64,000 bases of DNA from Phyllobacterium phragmitis (GCF_002980495.1 NZ_PVBR01000012.1:62001-126000); one strand, 5' to 3'; shown: positions 7,360 through 16,867, counted from the first letter of the stretch. Notes: generated by a model not told the origin, from the letters alone. Program-made: numbers and translations.

Positions 7360-9219
7360 ATGACACTCGAGCGCATGCAAAACGGGCTGGCACTGCTGGT
7401 CGGGGCGTTCGTCTTCTGGACAGCCGCCACCGGGCCCTTCGAAGGGCTGGTCCAGCGGGCCCTGTTTCTCGCACTGGTGGTGGCGCTCGGGTTTGCCCTT
7501 TACCCGCTGGGCACCGGCACCCGCTGGCGGCCCGTCGGGCTGGCCATCGACCTTGCGCTGACTGCGGTAACGGCCATCGCCTGCGGCTATATCGTCTGGA
7601 ACTACGAGACGATCATGGGCTCACTGCCCTGGGCCACCGGATGGGACATGGCGATGACTGGAGGCTTGATCCTGGCCGTGCTGGAACTGGGACGGAGAAC
7701 CGTCGGGATCATCTTTCCGGCGCTGGTCGTGGCGGGGTTGGCCTATGCCCTGCTCGGAGAACATATTCCAGGATCACTTGGTCACCGTGGGTTCGATCCA
7801 GCCTTCGTGACCGAGACGATTTTTCTTGGCGATCTCGGAATCTGGGGAATGTTGACCGGAGTCGCGGCAACGGTCATCGCGGCATTCGTGCTGTTCGGTG
7901 CGCTGTTGCTGCATTCGGGTGGAGGCCAGGCCTTCATGGACCTGGCCATGCGTCTTGGCGGTCGCCAACCGGGCGGAGCGGCCAAGATCGCCACGATCGC
8001 CAGTGGTCTGTTCGGCATGATTTCCGGTTCCGCTGTCGCCAATGTCGCGACGACAGGCAATTTCACCATCCCGATGATGATCCGGCTTGGCTATCCCAGA
8101 CCGTTCGCGGCGGCGGTCGAGGCGGTGGCGTCGACCGGTGGCCAGATCGCACCTCCGATCATGGGAGCCGCGGCTTTCGTCATGGCCGAGATTCTCGGGG
8201 TTTCGTATCTCACCATCATTGTCGCAGCGATCATTCCGGCTGCGCTATTCTACCTGTCCGTCTTCGTCACCGTGCATATCGAGGCGCTGCGTCGCAACCT
8301 CGCCATCGTACCGGAGAACGACCTGCCAGCCTGGAGCATCATTGCCGCGCCGCGTCGGGTGCTGCCGATTCTTGCCGCGCTGACCGGGCTGGGCGTCGGC
8401 ATCTATCTAGGCCGATCCGTCGCCACGGCGGCGTTCTACGGCATTGTCGGACTTCTGGTTGCCTTTGTTGCGACCCAAGCCGGACGGCTGAGCCCGCGCG
8501 AGATGGCAGACCGCATCATAGAGGGACTTTCCGACGCGGGCAGAGGCATGGTCATCATCGGTGTCCTCCTCGCCGGAGCACAGGTCTTGGTGGCGATGAT
8601 TAACCTGACCGGCATCGGCGTGACATTGTCGTCGCTGATCGTGGCCATTGCCGGCGATTCCACAGCTCTGGTTGCATTGATCGTCGGACTCGTCTGCCTC
8701 ATCATGGGGATGGGACTGCCGACGACCGCGGCCTATGTCCTGGTCGCTGCGGTGCTGGCACCGGCGATGACTGCGGTCGGGGTCGACCCGCTGGTCGCAC
8801 ATCTCTTCGTGTTCTATTTCGCGACCATCTCTGTGATCACGCCACCGGTCTGCGTGGCGGTCTTCGTGGGCGCGGGGATCGCACGGACCAACTGGTTACC
8901 CGCCGCCTTTGAGGCAGTACGACTAGGTGCAGTGACCTATGTCGTGCCGTTCATGCTCCTGCTTTATCCGGGCATGACAATGCGCGGCGGTGTGCTGTCG
9001 GTCATCGAAGCGCTCGTCTCCGGTTTTGTCCTCGTGTTGGCGATCCCCGGCCTCCTTTCCGGCGCCCGCCTGACCGGAAAGCGGGCTGTTGATCTGGCCT
9101 TGATGATCACAGCGATCGGTCTTGCGATCTGGCCTCACCCAATCGCCCCCTTCGCGGCGCTGGCACTCCTGATCGGGGGACGGGTGATCGGGCGGCGGCA
9201 AGGCGAGGTGTTGGCATGA
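7360..9219 (+). CDS. TRAP transporter fused permease (DctQ-DctM, 4TM/12TM)
   Basis: This 619-residue protein is strongly hydrophobic from end to end. The first ~150 residues form the DctQ-like four-helix part and the rest the DctM large subunit. DctM signatures are clear: GGQIAPPIMGAAAFVMAEI around residue 260, GMGLPTTAAYVLVAAVLAPA around 450 and TPPVCVAVF around 495. The fused form is the usual partner of TAXI binding proteins, and the gene directly follows one. It drives sodium- or proton-coupled uptake across the inner membrane. Its stop overlaps the next start (ATGA at 9216). Confidence 0.9.
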   Translation: MTLERMQNGLALLVGAFVFWTAATGPFEGLVQRALFLALVVALGFALYPLGTGTRWRPVGLAIDLALTAVTAIACGYIVWNYETIMGSLPWATGWDMAMTGGLILAVLELGRRTVGIIFPALVVAGLAYALLGEHIPGSLGHRGFDPAFVTETIFLGDLGIWGMLTGVAATVIAAFVLFGALLLHSGGGQAFMDLAMRLGGRQPGGAAKIATIASGLFGMISGSAVANVATTGNFTIPMMIRLGYPRPFAAAVEAVASTGGQIAPPIMGAAAFVMAEILGVSYLTIIVAAIIPAALFYLSVFVTVHIEALRRNLAIVPENDLPAWSIIAAPRRVLPILAALTGLGVGIYLGRSVATAAFYGIVGLLVAFVATQAGRLSPREMADRIIEGLSDAGRGMVIIGVLLAGAQVLVAMINLTGIGVTLSSLIVAIAGDSTALVALIVGLVCLIMGMGLPTTAAYVLVAAVLAPAMTAVGVDPLVAHLFVFYFATISVITPPVCVAVFVGAGIARTNWLPAAFEAVRLGAVTYVVPFMLLLYPGMTMRGGVLSVIEALVSGFVLVLAIPGLLSGARLTGKRAVDLALMITAIGLAIWPHPIAPFAALALLIGGRVIGRRQGEVLA

Positions 9220-10553
9220 GGACGATTCGCGTCGGCGCAGGCGCGGGTTTTTCCGGTGACCGGATCGAGCCCGCGGTCGAACTTGCCGAGAAGGGAGAAC
9301 TCGATTTCCTCGTTTTCGAGTGCCTGGCGGAACGCACCATCGCGCTTGCCCAGTTGGCGCGGATGGCCGATCCGAATGCAGGCTACGACCCGATGCTCGA
9401 ACGGCGGATGCAGGCGGTACTTCCGGCCTGCGCTGCGCGCGGCACACGGATCATCTCGAATATGGGTGCGGCGAACCCGCTTGCCGCAGCAGAAAAGGTG
9501 CGTGAGATCGCCGACCAGCTTGGGCTTGGCAACCTCAAGATCGCGGCGGTGACGGGCGACGACGTGATCGACGCGGTGATCGACGGCAGTTTTGTCCTTG
9601 ACGAGACAGGCGCGCCCGCCTGTGCTTTGGGCGACCGTCTGATCTCGGCCAACGCTTATATCGGTGCTTCTCCAATCGTCTCGGCGCTGGAGGCTGGCGC
9701 AGATATCGTTCTGACCGGGCGCGCGTCGGATCCCGCCATGTTTCTTGCGCCCCTCGTCCACAGCTTTGGCTGGGCGATGGATGACTGGCACCGGCTGGGG
9801 TGTGGCACGGTCATTGGTCATCTGCTGGAATGCGCGGCACAGGTCACCGGGGGCTATTTCGCCGACCCGGAATATAAGGACGTGCCGAACCTCGCCCGAC
9901 TTGGCTTTCCGCTGGCCGAGGTCGCGAAAGACGGCGATGCCGTCATTACCAAGGTCGCCGGAACCGGCGGCCAGGTCACCCGCGCGACTTGTACCGAGCA
10001 GCTGCTCTACGAAATACACGATCCCTCCTGCTATGCGCAGCCGGATGTCATCGCGGATTTTTCCCGCGTGACTCTGGCTGAGGATGGCCCCGACCGCATC
10101 CGGGTATCGGGTGCAACCGGGACGCCGCGCACGGGCATGTTGAAGGTGTCGGTGGGTTATGACGACGGATGGCTGGGCGAGGGACAGATCTCTTATGCCG
10201 GACCAGGAGCCGAGGCGCGGGGGCGGCTGGCGATCGAACTGCTTCGAGAGCGTCTCGCGGCGAACGGACCCGCCGTCCGCGAAACCCGGGGCGAGCTGAT
10301 CGGCGTCGATGCCATTCTCGGAAATGACGGGGCGTATCCCTGCACCCCGCGCGAGGTTCGTGTCCGCTTCGCCGCGCGATGCGTCACGCGTGCTGATGCC
10401 GCCCGTATCGGCGAAGAAGTCGAAAGTCTTTATCTCAATGGTCCCTCGGGCGGAGGAGGCGCGACCCGCAGCGTTCGCCAGATTCTCGGCGTCGCCTCGA
10501 CATTGATCCCCGAGGAATTGGTGGAGACCCGCGTTCAGATGGTGGAGAGCTGA
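9216..10553 (+). CDS. Acyclic terpene utilization AtuA-family protein (DUF1446)
   Basis: The 445-residue protein begins with the family signature GAGAGFSGDRIEPAVELAEK and continues with LDFLVFECLAERTIAL, both hallmarks of the AtuA/DUF1446 family. AtuA was named for a cluster that degrades acyclic terpenes such as citronellol, but the family is broad and its reaction is poorly defined. It overlaps the permease stop by 4 bp and is followed 3 bp later by the small AtuA partner domain. In many relatives the two are one polypeptide; here they are split. It is probably a cytoplasmic enzyme acting on the imported acid or its CoA ester, which is inference. Confidence 0.85.
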   Translation: MRTIRVGAGAGFSGDRIEPAVELAEKGELDFLVFECLAERTIALAQLARMADPNAGYDPMLERRMQAVLPACAARGTRIISNMGAANPLAAAEKVREIADQLGLGNLKIAAVTGDDVIDAVIDGSFVLDETGAPACALGDRLISANAYIGASPIVSALEAGADIVLTGRASDPAMFLAPLVHSFGWAMDDWHRLGCGTVIGHLLECAAQVTGGYFADPEYKDVPNLARLGFPLAEVAKDGDAVITKVAGTGGQVTRATCTEQLLYEIHDPSCYAQPDVIADFSRVTLAEDGPDRIRVSGATGTPRTGMLKVSVGYDDGWLGEGQISYAGPGAEARGRLAIELLRERLAANGPAVRETRGELIGVDAILGNDGAYPCTPREVRVRFAARCVTRADAARIGEEVESLYLNGPSGGGGATRSVRQILGVASTLIPEELVETRVQMVES

Positions 10554-10556
10554 GAG

Positions 10557-10889
10557 ATGCGTCTGCGTGAACTGGCTCATTCCCGCACCGGCGACAAGGG
10601 AGACACCTCGAATATTTCCGTCATCGCCTACCGGGCCGAAGACTGGCCCCTGATCCGCGAAACCGTGACCGTCGCCAAGGTCACTGCGCTATTCGGCCCC
10701 CAGATCGCAGGCGAGGTCACACGCTATGAGTTGCCGCAGCTCTGCGCTCTGAATTTTGTCCTCAAGGGCGCGCTGAGGGGCGGCGTGACGCGATCGCTCG
10801 CGCTCGACGCCCATGGCAAATGCCTCGGCTCCGCCATTCTCGAGATGGAGGTTTCAGCCCACGACGGAGGAACCGGCGCGGGCCACTGA
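10557..10889 (+). CDS. AtuA-associated small domain protein
   Basis: This 110-residue protein carries the motif HSRTGDKGDTSNISVIAY near its start, which matches the small domain that follows or is fused to AtuA in DUF1446 proteins. It begins 3 bp after the AtuA stop, so the two very likely form one complex. No catalytic motif is recognised. About 30 bp separate it from the hydrolase start. Confidence 0.8.
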   Translation: MRLRELAHSRTGDKGDTSNISVIAYRAEDWPLIRETVTVAKVTALFGPQIAGEVTRYELPQLCALNFVLKGALRGGVTRSLALDAHGKCLGSAILEMEVSAHDGGTGAGH

Positions 10890-10918
10890 TCTTCAAGACC
10901 AACCCAGGGAGGGAAGCA

Positions 10919-12931
10919 ATGAAATGTGGCCTGAAAACCGGACTTATAGTCGGAACGGCTCTGGCGGGGCTGACGCTTTCTGTTCACGCAAATGAACACG
11001 ACGCTCCTGACTGGCTTCGTGTCATGTCCGAAACGACGTTCGATGGCGTCACCAATGACCTGGTAACCGGCGGTTTCGGTGTCAGCGGGATGATCGCGGG
11101 GCCGGATATTTCTTACGCCGACCCATTTGCGCCGACGGCCGATGAGCTTCGCCGTGCCTCAATCATTACCGATGGCTCAGCAGGCTTTGGAAAGATTTAC
11201 GGGCCGAATGTGGATGCGGCGAGTGGTGAGCCGATCCTGGGTGACGGCAAACTGGCCGGGACCGAGTACCTCGCATATGCGGATGACGGGAGTGGCCGCC
11301 AGAACGTGTCGTTCCTGCTTCAACTGCCAGAGACTTTCGATCGGGAAAGCCCTTGCATCCTCGCTGTTCCGGTAGGCGGCTCGGCCAGCCTTTATCGCAA
11401 TATCGGGAATATCGGCTACTGGGGTCTCCAGAAAAATTGCGCCGTTGTCTACACCGACAAGGGGCTCGGCAACGGGTTCCACGATCTCGCCAGCGATACG
11501 GTGACGCTGATTGACGGCACTCGAAGTTCGGCCGACGAGGCAGGTGCCGCTTCCCACTTCACGGCTGATCTCGATGTCCCGGCCCGCCAACAGTTCCTGA
11601 AGGAAACGCCGCACAGGATTGCCTTCAAGCATGCCCATTCCCGGCAGAATCCTGACTCCACATGGGGCCGGGACGTAGTGCGCTCGATAGAGTTCGCTCT
11701 GTATCAGCTCAACGCCGTAGCGCCTGCTGCTCCGCTGACGCCGGACGATACGCTTATCATGGTCGCGGGCAACTCCAATGGTGGCGGCGCGGCCCTTAAT
11801 GCCGGTGAAGAGGATACCGAAGGGTTGATCGACGGTATCGTCGCGGCACAACCCCAGGTGCAACTTAAACCCGATGACCGCGTGACCGTGGCACGCGGCG
11901 ACAACATTCGAAAGGGATCAGGCCGCCCTCTGCTCGACTACTTCACCTATGCCATCCTCTATCAGCCTTGCGCGGCAGCAGCGACACCGGATGCGCCTTG
12001 GGCGGACCGGGTTTCTTTCGCGGAAAACAGGTGTGAAAGCCTGATCGAACGCGGCCTGGTGGACAGCGAAACGGTCGCGGAGGCAGCCGGGGAGTCGCTT
12101 GAAAAGCTTCGCGCCTATGGCTGGGAGCCCGAATCCGACATGCTTCACGCCTCGCATTACGTGATTGCGCCGACGGCCACCGCGATGAAATACGCCAGTT
12201 CGCAGGGGCGGTTCGGGGTGGAAGATCGGCTTTGCGGCTACAGCATCGCCTCGGTGGATGAAAACGGGAAACCGCAGGCTGTTCCGGAAGAAGAGCTGGC
12301 CGTCATTTTCGCCAAGGCCCCGGGCGGCGCGCCCACAGGTTCCATCGATGTCGTCAACGACCGGGACCCGGAAGGGCCGACACGCGACTATGTCTCGCGC
12401 TCGCCGAGTAGCGGGCGGCAGGACTTCAATCTCGACGGCGCACTGTGCCTGCGAGGCCTTGTCACCGGCGAGTCCGAAAACGCGGCGCGCGTCCAGAAGG
12501 GGATCGACGAGGTTGCCGGCAACGCCGATCTGCATGGCACACCCACCATCATTGTCCACGGACGCGCCGATGCGCGGGTGCCGATCGGCTTCACCTCACG
12601 GCCTTATCTTGGTCTCAATGCACTGAATGACGGATCCGGCAACTTGAGGCTCTATGAGTTGACCAATGTCGAGCATTTCGGTGCCGGACTTCCGGGATAC
12701 GCGAAACACTTCGTGCCTATCGACCCCTACCACATCGCGGCGCTGGAGCTCATGTACGCGCATCTCACCGCAGGCGGTGATCTGCCCCCCAGCCAGGTCG
12801 TGCGCCCCGAGATTGGAACCGAAGGCGCGGGTGCGGGCGGCACCAATCTCGTCCTGCCGGAAATCGCCGCGACACCCGACACGGCCGACCTCATCGATGT
12901 CGCGAATGGAAAGGTGACCGTCCCCGATTGA
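10919..12931 (+). CDS. Secreted D-(-)-3-hydroxybutyrate oligomer hydrolase family protein
   Basis: The 670-residue protein starts at the ATG after GGGAGGGAAGCA, which gives a signal peptide (residues 1-23, ending SVHA). The nucleophile motif GNSNGGGAAL lies around residue 285 and fits the serine hydrolase site of 3HB-oligomer hydrolases, as do the overall length and the C-terminal block HGRADARVPIGFTSRPY. Such enzymes split soluble 3-hydroxybutyrate oligomers. A periplasmic or exported form next to a TAXI-TRAP importer suggests that oligoesters are cut outside and the monomer is taken up. The real substrate could be another short oligoester. Confidence 0.8.
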   Translation: MKCGLKTGLIVGTALAGLTLSVHANEHDAPDWLRVMSETTFDGVTNDLVTGGFGVSGMIAGPDISYADPFAPTADELRRASIITDGSAGFGKIYGPNVDAASGEPILGDGKLAGTEYLAYADDGSGRQNVSFLLQLPETFDRESPCILAVPVGGSASLYRNIGNIGYWGLQKNCAVVYTDKGLGNGFHDLASDTVTLIDGTRSSADEAGAASHFTADLDVPARQQFLKETPHRIAFKHAHSRQNPDSTWGRDVVRSIEFALYQLNAVAPAAPLTPDDTLIMVAGNSNGGGAALNAGEEDTEGLIDGIVAAQPQVQLKPDDRVTVARGDNIRKGSGRPLLDYFTYAILYQPCAAAATPDAPWADRVSFAENRCESLIERGLVDSETVAEAAGESLEKLRAYGWEPESDMLHASHYVIAPTATAMKYASSQGRFGVEDRLCGYSIASVDENGKPQAVPEEELAVIFAKAPGGAPTGSIDVVNDRDPEGPTRDYVSRSPSSGRQDFNLDGALCLRGLVTGESENAARVQKGIDEVAGNADLHGTPTIIVHGRADARVPIGFTSRPYLGLNALNDGSGNLRLYELTNVEHFGAGLPGYAKHFVPIDPYHIAALELMYAHLTAGGDLPPSQVVRPEIGTEGAGAGGTNLVLPEIAATPDTADLIDVANGKVTVPD

Positions 12932-12934
12932 TGA

Positions 12935-13225
12935 GCGCTTGGTGATGGGACCGGCCGGGATTCCGCTGCTATCGTCAGTCCCTCCGCGACCGCGCCGATC
13001 GTCTCCGAGTGGTGGACGAGTCCGCCGCCGGCAGCGGGGTGTGCAGTTCCGGGACGGACAGCGATCACCTGTTCGGATGTGGTCAAGGAAATTGGCAAAG
13101 AAGGAGCCGAAGTCACCGCCCGCGCTGCTTTGAAAACCATTCTTGGAGTGGCTGACGGCTATTTCAATATGACCGGTGACGCAAGTGACGGCTGCCTTGC
13201 TTCCGGCTTCGTGGTCAAGAAGTGA
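12935..13225 (+). pseudogene. 3' stump of an unidentified gene (no start codon)
   Basis: The plus-strand frame after the hydrolase stop is open for 96 codons to a TGA at 13223-13225 and reads like real protein: ITCSDVVKEIGKEGAEVTA, then ILGVADGYFNMTGDASDGCL. It has no ATG near its beginning and directly abuts the hydrolase gene in the same frame. The simplest reading is that the 5' part of an older gene was lost when the LysR/TAXI operon was inserted. I do not recognise the family. Confidence 0.5.
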
Positions 13226-13253
13226 GTGCCTACGATCGGGTTGATCCTGCAGC

Positions 13254-13997
13254 TCAAGCGAACTCATGCATGTGGACTATTATGTTCTCGCTGTCGGCGA
13301 GGATTACGCCATAGGCTGGCGGGTCGAAACTGACCTCATGCGGCCCGCTGAATGTCAGCGCCGACTGGAGACTGGTGGCGCGCATCGTCGTAAACGGAAT
13401 GCCGTTCCAACTGCCGGCGGCGAAGCGGTGCACATGGCCGGCGAATATGTGCCGCACATTGTCGTGGCGGGCCAGGATGTTGCGGAGAGGATCGCTGTCG
13501 GTCAGCCGGTATTTGTCGAGGGAAGGCATGCCGATCTGGAAGGGTGGATGATGCAGAAACAGCAGCGCGCCTTTCGCATCCGCCAGCGTTGCGTCCAGCC
13601 AGGCGAGCCGGGCATCGCACAGCCTGCCTTCGACATGGCCAGCTTCCAGCGTATCGAGAAGCAGGATCCTGCCCTCCGGCAGATCGACGAAAGACTGCAC
13701 GAAGCCGCCATCGCCCGGCGCGTCGGGAAAGGCGATACGGAAAGCGGCGCGATCGTCATGGTTGCCGAGCATGAGCCTGTAGGGCGCGGCAAGCTCGGCG
13801 AGCCGCTCCATCAGCGCGGCATAGGCCGAGGGCTCACCATTGTGGGTGAGATCGCCCGAGAAGACGACGAGATCGGCGTCGGCGTGATTGCGGTTGAGAT
13901 CGGCGATGCACTCGTCCAGCCGCGCCAGCGGGTCGATGCCAGACAGCATTTCACCGGGGGTGACAAGATGGAGATCGGAGACCTGTATGATTTTCAT
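13254..13997 (-). CDS. Metallophosphoesterase (class III phosphodiesterase, CpdA/GpdQ-like)
   Basis: The 247-residue protein has the complete calcineurin-type metal centre: QVSDLHL (residue 5 on), VFSGDLTHNG (about 53), MLGNHDD (about 85), FLHHPPF (about 155) and FAGHVHR (about 190). Such enzymes hydrolyse phosphodiesters or monoesters such as cAMP or glycerophosphodiesters. It starts at the ATG that overlaps the LacI stop by 4 bp and is the last gene of the ABC importer operon. It may therefore cleave an imported phosphodiester, or else act in signalling. Confidence 0.85.
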   Translation of the reverse strand: MKIIQVSDLHLVTPGEMLSGIDPLARLDECIADLNRNHADADLVVFSGDLTHNGEPSAYAALMERLAELAAPYRLMLGNHDDRAAFRIAFPDAPGDGGFVQSFVDLPEGRILLLDTLEAGHVEGRLCDARLAWLDATLADAKGALLFLHHPPFQIGMPSLDKYRLTDSDPLRNILARHDNVRHIFAGHVHRFAAGSWNGIPFTTMRATSLQSALTFSGPHEVSFDPPAYGVILADSENIIVHMHEFA

Positions 13998-15052
13998 GCA
14001 ACTGATTCTGTATCGGGGTTTTTGGCCAATGTGGACAGCGTGCTCTGCCGCTCGATATAGGCGGCGTAGAGATGCGATGTCGCTGGAGGTGCGTGTGGGG
14101 CGGCGAGGCGACGGTCGAGATGTTCGATGGCGCGGGCAGCGATCTCTTCTGGATCCTGTCGGAAGGTGCTGAGCCGATAGGCGTCCCATGCCGCTTCCGG
14201 GATATCGTCGAAGCCGATCACCTGGACATCGTCCGGCACTCGCAATCCGAATTGCCAGCGCAGGGCGTCGATGAGGCCGATGGCGATCAGATCGTTGACG
14301 CAGAACACCGCCTGTGGCCGGTCCGCGCGGGTGAACAACTGTCTCGCCGCTTCCTGCCCGCCGGCATAATCGGAATCGCTCCCGTATGATGCCATCACAC
14401 CCGAGCCGAGCCGCCGCGCCTCGTCGATAAAGGCGCGCTGGCGCTCGACAATGCTGGGTGTGCCCGAAGCCGATCCCGCGAGCCCGAGCCGCCGGTGTGC
14501 TTGCGCGGCGAACAAGCCGGCTGCTTTTCTCGCCGCCCCGGCATTGTCGATGCGCACATGGTCGCAATCGGGCTCCGAGCGTCCGATCATCACCAGCGGT
14601 TGGCCATTCTGTTTTGCAAGCTCGGCGAATGATGCGGGGGGAGAGCCGGTGAGGATAATCGTCGCCTCGGCACGGTAGCCGAACAGCGCTGTTTGCGCCG
14701 CCTGCAACTCCTGTTGCGAGCTCCCGGTATTGATGAGGAAGGGTAAATTGCCCCGCCGGATCAACGCCTGGCTAAGCGCCGCCACCAGATGCGCCCGAAA
14801 ACCAAGCTCCGGCTTGGTGACGACGAGACCGACAAGCCGGCTGCGGTTGGCAAGTAGCCCGCGCGCCAGATCGTTGACCTGATAGCCGAGTTCCGCCGCC
14901 GCCTGCATTATCTTTTCGCGCGTTTCCGCTGCGATGCTGGCCCCCGGCGTGAACGCGCGGGAAACCGCTGAACGGGATACCCCGGCAAGCTCCGCCACCT
15001 GCTGGGCGCTGACGAAACGGCGTGGGGCTTCTTCTTCCAATGGGATTCTCAA
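13994..15052 (-). CDS. LacI family transcriptional regulator
   Basis: This 352-residue regulator has a LacI HTH (VSAQQVAELAGVSRSAVSRA, about residues 14-33) and the usual hinge and effector domain (TIILTGSPPASFAEL, then GFDDIPEAAWDAYRLST). It overlaps the upstream permease stop by 4 bp and the phosphoesterase start by 4 bp, so it is translated with the ABC operon. That arrangement implies autoregulation. The perfect palindrome at 19249-19264, beside the first gene, is the likely operator. Confidence 0.88.
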   Translation of the reverse strand: MRIPLEEEAPRRFVSAQQVAELAGVSRSAVSRAFTPGASIAAETREKIMQAAAELGYQVNDLARGLLANRSRLVGLVVTKPELGFRAHLVAALSQALIRRGNLPFLINTGSSQQELQAAQTALFGYRAEATIILTGSPPASFAELAKQNGQPLVMIGRSEPDCDHVRIDNAGAARKAAGLFAAQAHRRLGLAGSASGTPSIVERQRAFIDEARRLGSGVMASYGSDSDYAGGQEAARQLFTRADRPQAVFCVNDLIAIGLIDALRWQFGLRVPDDVQVIGFDDIPEAAWDAYRLSTFRQDPEEIAARAIEHLDRRLAAPHAPPATSHLYAAYIERQSTLSTLAKNPDTESVA

Positions 15053-15894
15053 TGGCCAACCTTCGAAAGCACGTCGGATTTCAGGAAGCGCTCAACCACC
15101 AGCATGAAGGCGATCGACGGAATGAGCAGCAGAAGCGCGGTGATCGACGCCACCTGATAATTGCCGCCGGCGCTCGATGTATAGAGCAATAGTGGGAGCA
15201 GATTTACATCGGGTGCTCCGACGAAATAGCTGCCGGTGAATTCATCGAGCGATTCCAGAAAGACGAATATGGCGCTGGCGAGCAGGCCCGGCGCCGCGAG
15301 CGGCAATGTCACGTCGCGAAAGGCGCGCAATGCGCTTGCGCCCACCGAGCGGGCCGCTTGTTCGAGTTCCTCATCGACGGCGGCGAAAGCCGCTGTCGTG
15401 ATCCACACGGCATAGACGAGCCCATGCGTGACATGGACGAGCACGACGCCGGCGATCGTGCCATTGAGCCCGATCTGATAGAACAATCGCGCGACATTGA
15501 CGTAGACTGGCAGGTTGGGGAAGGCCTGCGGAATGAGGAAGGCCAGCAGGATCACCGCGCGAAACGGCAGCTTCAGCCGGGCCAGCGCGTAGCCTGCGGG
15601 GATGGCCAGCGCCGTTGCCACGATCACGGTAAGCATGGCGACGAAGACGCTGTTTGCCAGCGATTCCATCGCGTTGCCGCGCGGCGAGAACACCCGCGCC
15701 CAATAGCTGAAGCCATAGTCGAGCGGCAATGCGTGCGGGAAATACCAGCGCTCGGCCACCGCCCACAGCGCCAGATTGGCCAACGGTCCGAATATGACGA
15801 AGGCGAGCAGCCCGAGCACGGCGGCGCGCGGTATCCACCACAAATCCAGCCCTATGCCGGAGAGGCGTGGCGCAGAGGTCGAGAGGATGCTCAT
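15049..15894 (-). CDS. ABC transporter permease (second subunit)
   Basis: This 281-residue inner-membrane protein has six predicted helices and the binding-protein-dependent permease loop EQAARSVGASALRAFRDVTL near residue 190 (EAA motif, contact to the ATPase). The start at 15894 overlaps the stop of the first permease (ATGA). A longer upstream frame exists but only as a shadow of that gene. It pairs with 15891-16712 to form the channel of the importer. The architecture fits the iron/thiamine/polyamine/spermidine class of type I importers. Confidence 0.88.
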   Translation of the reverse strand: MSILSTSAPRLSGIGLDLWWIPRAAVLGLLAFVIFGPLANLALWAVAERWYFPHALPLDYGFSYWARVFSPRGNAMESLANSVFVAMLTVIVATALAIPAGYALARLKLPFRAVILLAFLIPQAFPNLPVYVNVARLFYQIGLNGTIAGVVLVHVTHGLVYAVWITTAAFAAVDEELEQAARSVGASALRAFRDVTLPLAAPGLLASAIFVFLESLDEFTGSYFVGAPDVNLLPLLLYTSSAGGNYQVASITALLLLIPSIAFMLVVERFLKSDVLSKVGH

Positions 15895-16712
15895 GTCTTC
15901 TCCTTCATGCTGTGGCGCAGGTAGAACCATGCGACGCAGGCCGTCACACCGAGGGAGATGAGGCCGAGTGCATTGGCGACGCCATAGTCGCCATAGGCAT
16001 TGATGCGAAAGGCAATGTCGGCGGTGAGCATGGTGGGCGACTGGGCGTTGATCATCAGCGGCACCGAGAGCACCGACATCATGGTGACGAAGGAAAGCAC
16101 CAGCCCGACCGTCAACGTCGCCGCCACTTGCGGCACGAGGATTTCGATGAGGATGCGCAGGCGCGAAGCCCCCAGATTGCGCGCGGCCTCGATGGTGCCG
16201 CGATCGACGGAGGCCATGGCGCCCGCCACCAGCAGGGTGACGAAGGGCGTCTGCTTCCAGACGAAGGCAATGACGATGCCGCGCCAGTCGAGAAAGCTGA
16301 TTGCCTGCAGCGGCGTGATGATGCCGCCGGCGACCAGCACATTGTTCATCAGCCCGTTCTTGGCGAGAAAGGTGCGCAGCACCTGGCCAACGACGATGAA
16401 CGGAATGAACAGCGGCCAGCGATAGAGCCAACGCAGGATGGCCACCGCGCGTGGATTTTCGCCCAGCGTCAGGTATCCGCCGATGGCGACGGAGAACAAG
16501 CCGATCAGGACGGTGGAGAGGCTGACGATCACGACGGTGAAAATGACGTCGGAGGTATAGAGCTCGAACGCTTTGGTGAAATTGCCCAGGCCGTAACCAT
16601 CGCCCGTGACGAAGGCGCCTACCACCGAGGCGCCGAGCGGCACGACGAAGAGCAGGACGACCACCGCGAGGGCAGGCAGGACGAGAAACAGTCCGAGCAG
16701 GTTTTTCGGCAT
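15891..16712 (-). CDS. ABC transporter permease (first subunit)
   Basis: The 273-residue permease begins MPKNLLGLFLVLPAL with a first helix immediately after the start. It has the EAA loop IEAARNLGASRLRILIEILV near residue 175 and six helices overall. A longer frame extends upstream to 16913, but that part translates the palindromic repeat at 16756-16867 and is not protein-like, so the ATG at 16712 is preferred even though its ribosome-binding site is weak. It lies downstream of the binding protein gene, with the repeat in between. Confidence 0.87.
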   Translation of the reverse strand: MPKNLLGLFLVLPALAVVVLLFVVPLGASVVGAFVTGDGYGLGNFTKAFELYTSDVIFTVVIVSLSTVLIGLFSVAIGGYLTLGENPRAVAILRWLYRWPLFIPFIVVGQVLRTFLAKNGLMNNVLVAGGIITPLQAISFLDWRGIVIAFVWKQTPFVTLLVAGAMASVDRGTIEAARNLGASRLRILIEILVPQVAATLTVGLVLSFVTMMSVLSVPLMINAQSPTMLTADIAFRINAYGDYGVANALGLISLGVTACVAWFYLRHSMKEKT

Positions 16713-16755
16713 AAGCGGATATTCCAGATGTTGGCCGCCGGGAGGCAGTGAAACG

Positions 16756-16867
16756 CCCCTCATCCGCCCTTCGGGCACCTTCTCCCCGCACGCGGGGAGA
16801 AGGAAGAGGCAGTGACGTGGATGCCCCCCTCTCCCCGTCCTTACGGGGAGAGGGTAAGGGTGAGGGG
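16756..16867. repeat. Paired palindromic repeat between binding-protein and permease genes
   Basis: Two GC-rich hairpins stand side by side, TCTCCCCGCACGCGGGGAGA (16790-16801 region) and CTCCCCGTCCTTACGGGGAG (16830-16850), and are flanked by CCCCTCATCC at one end and GGTGAGGGG at the other, which are inverted copies. This is a typical rhizobial intergenic element. Inside an operon it could lower permease expression relative to the binding protein by stabilising the upstream mRNA. Confidence 0.75.

Noticed and set aside
9135-10580. 481-codon minus-strand frame opposite the AtuA gene
   Set aside because: It is antisense to a well-supported family member and has no recognisable domain; GC-rich codon use produces such frames.
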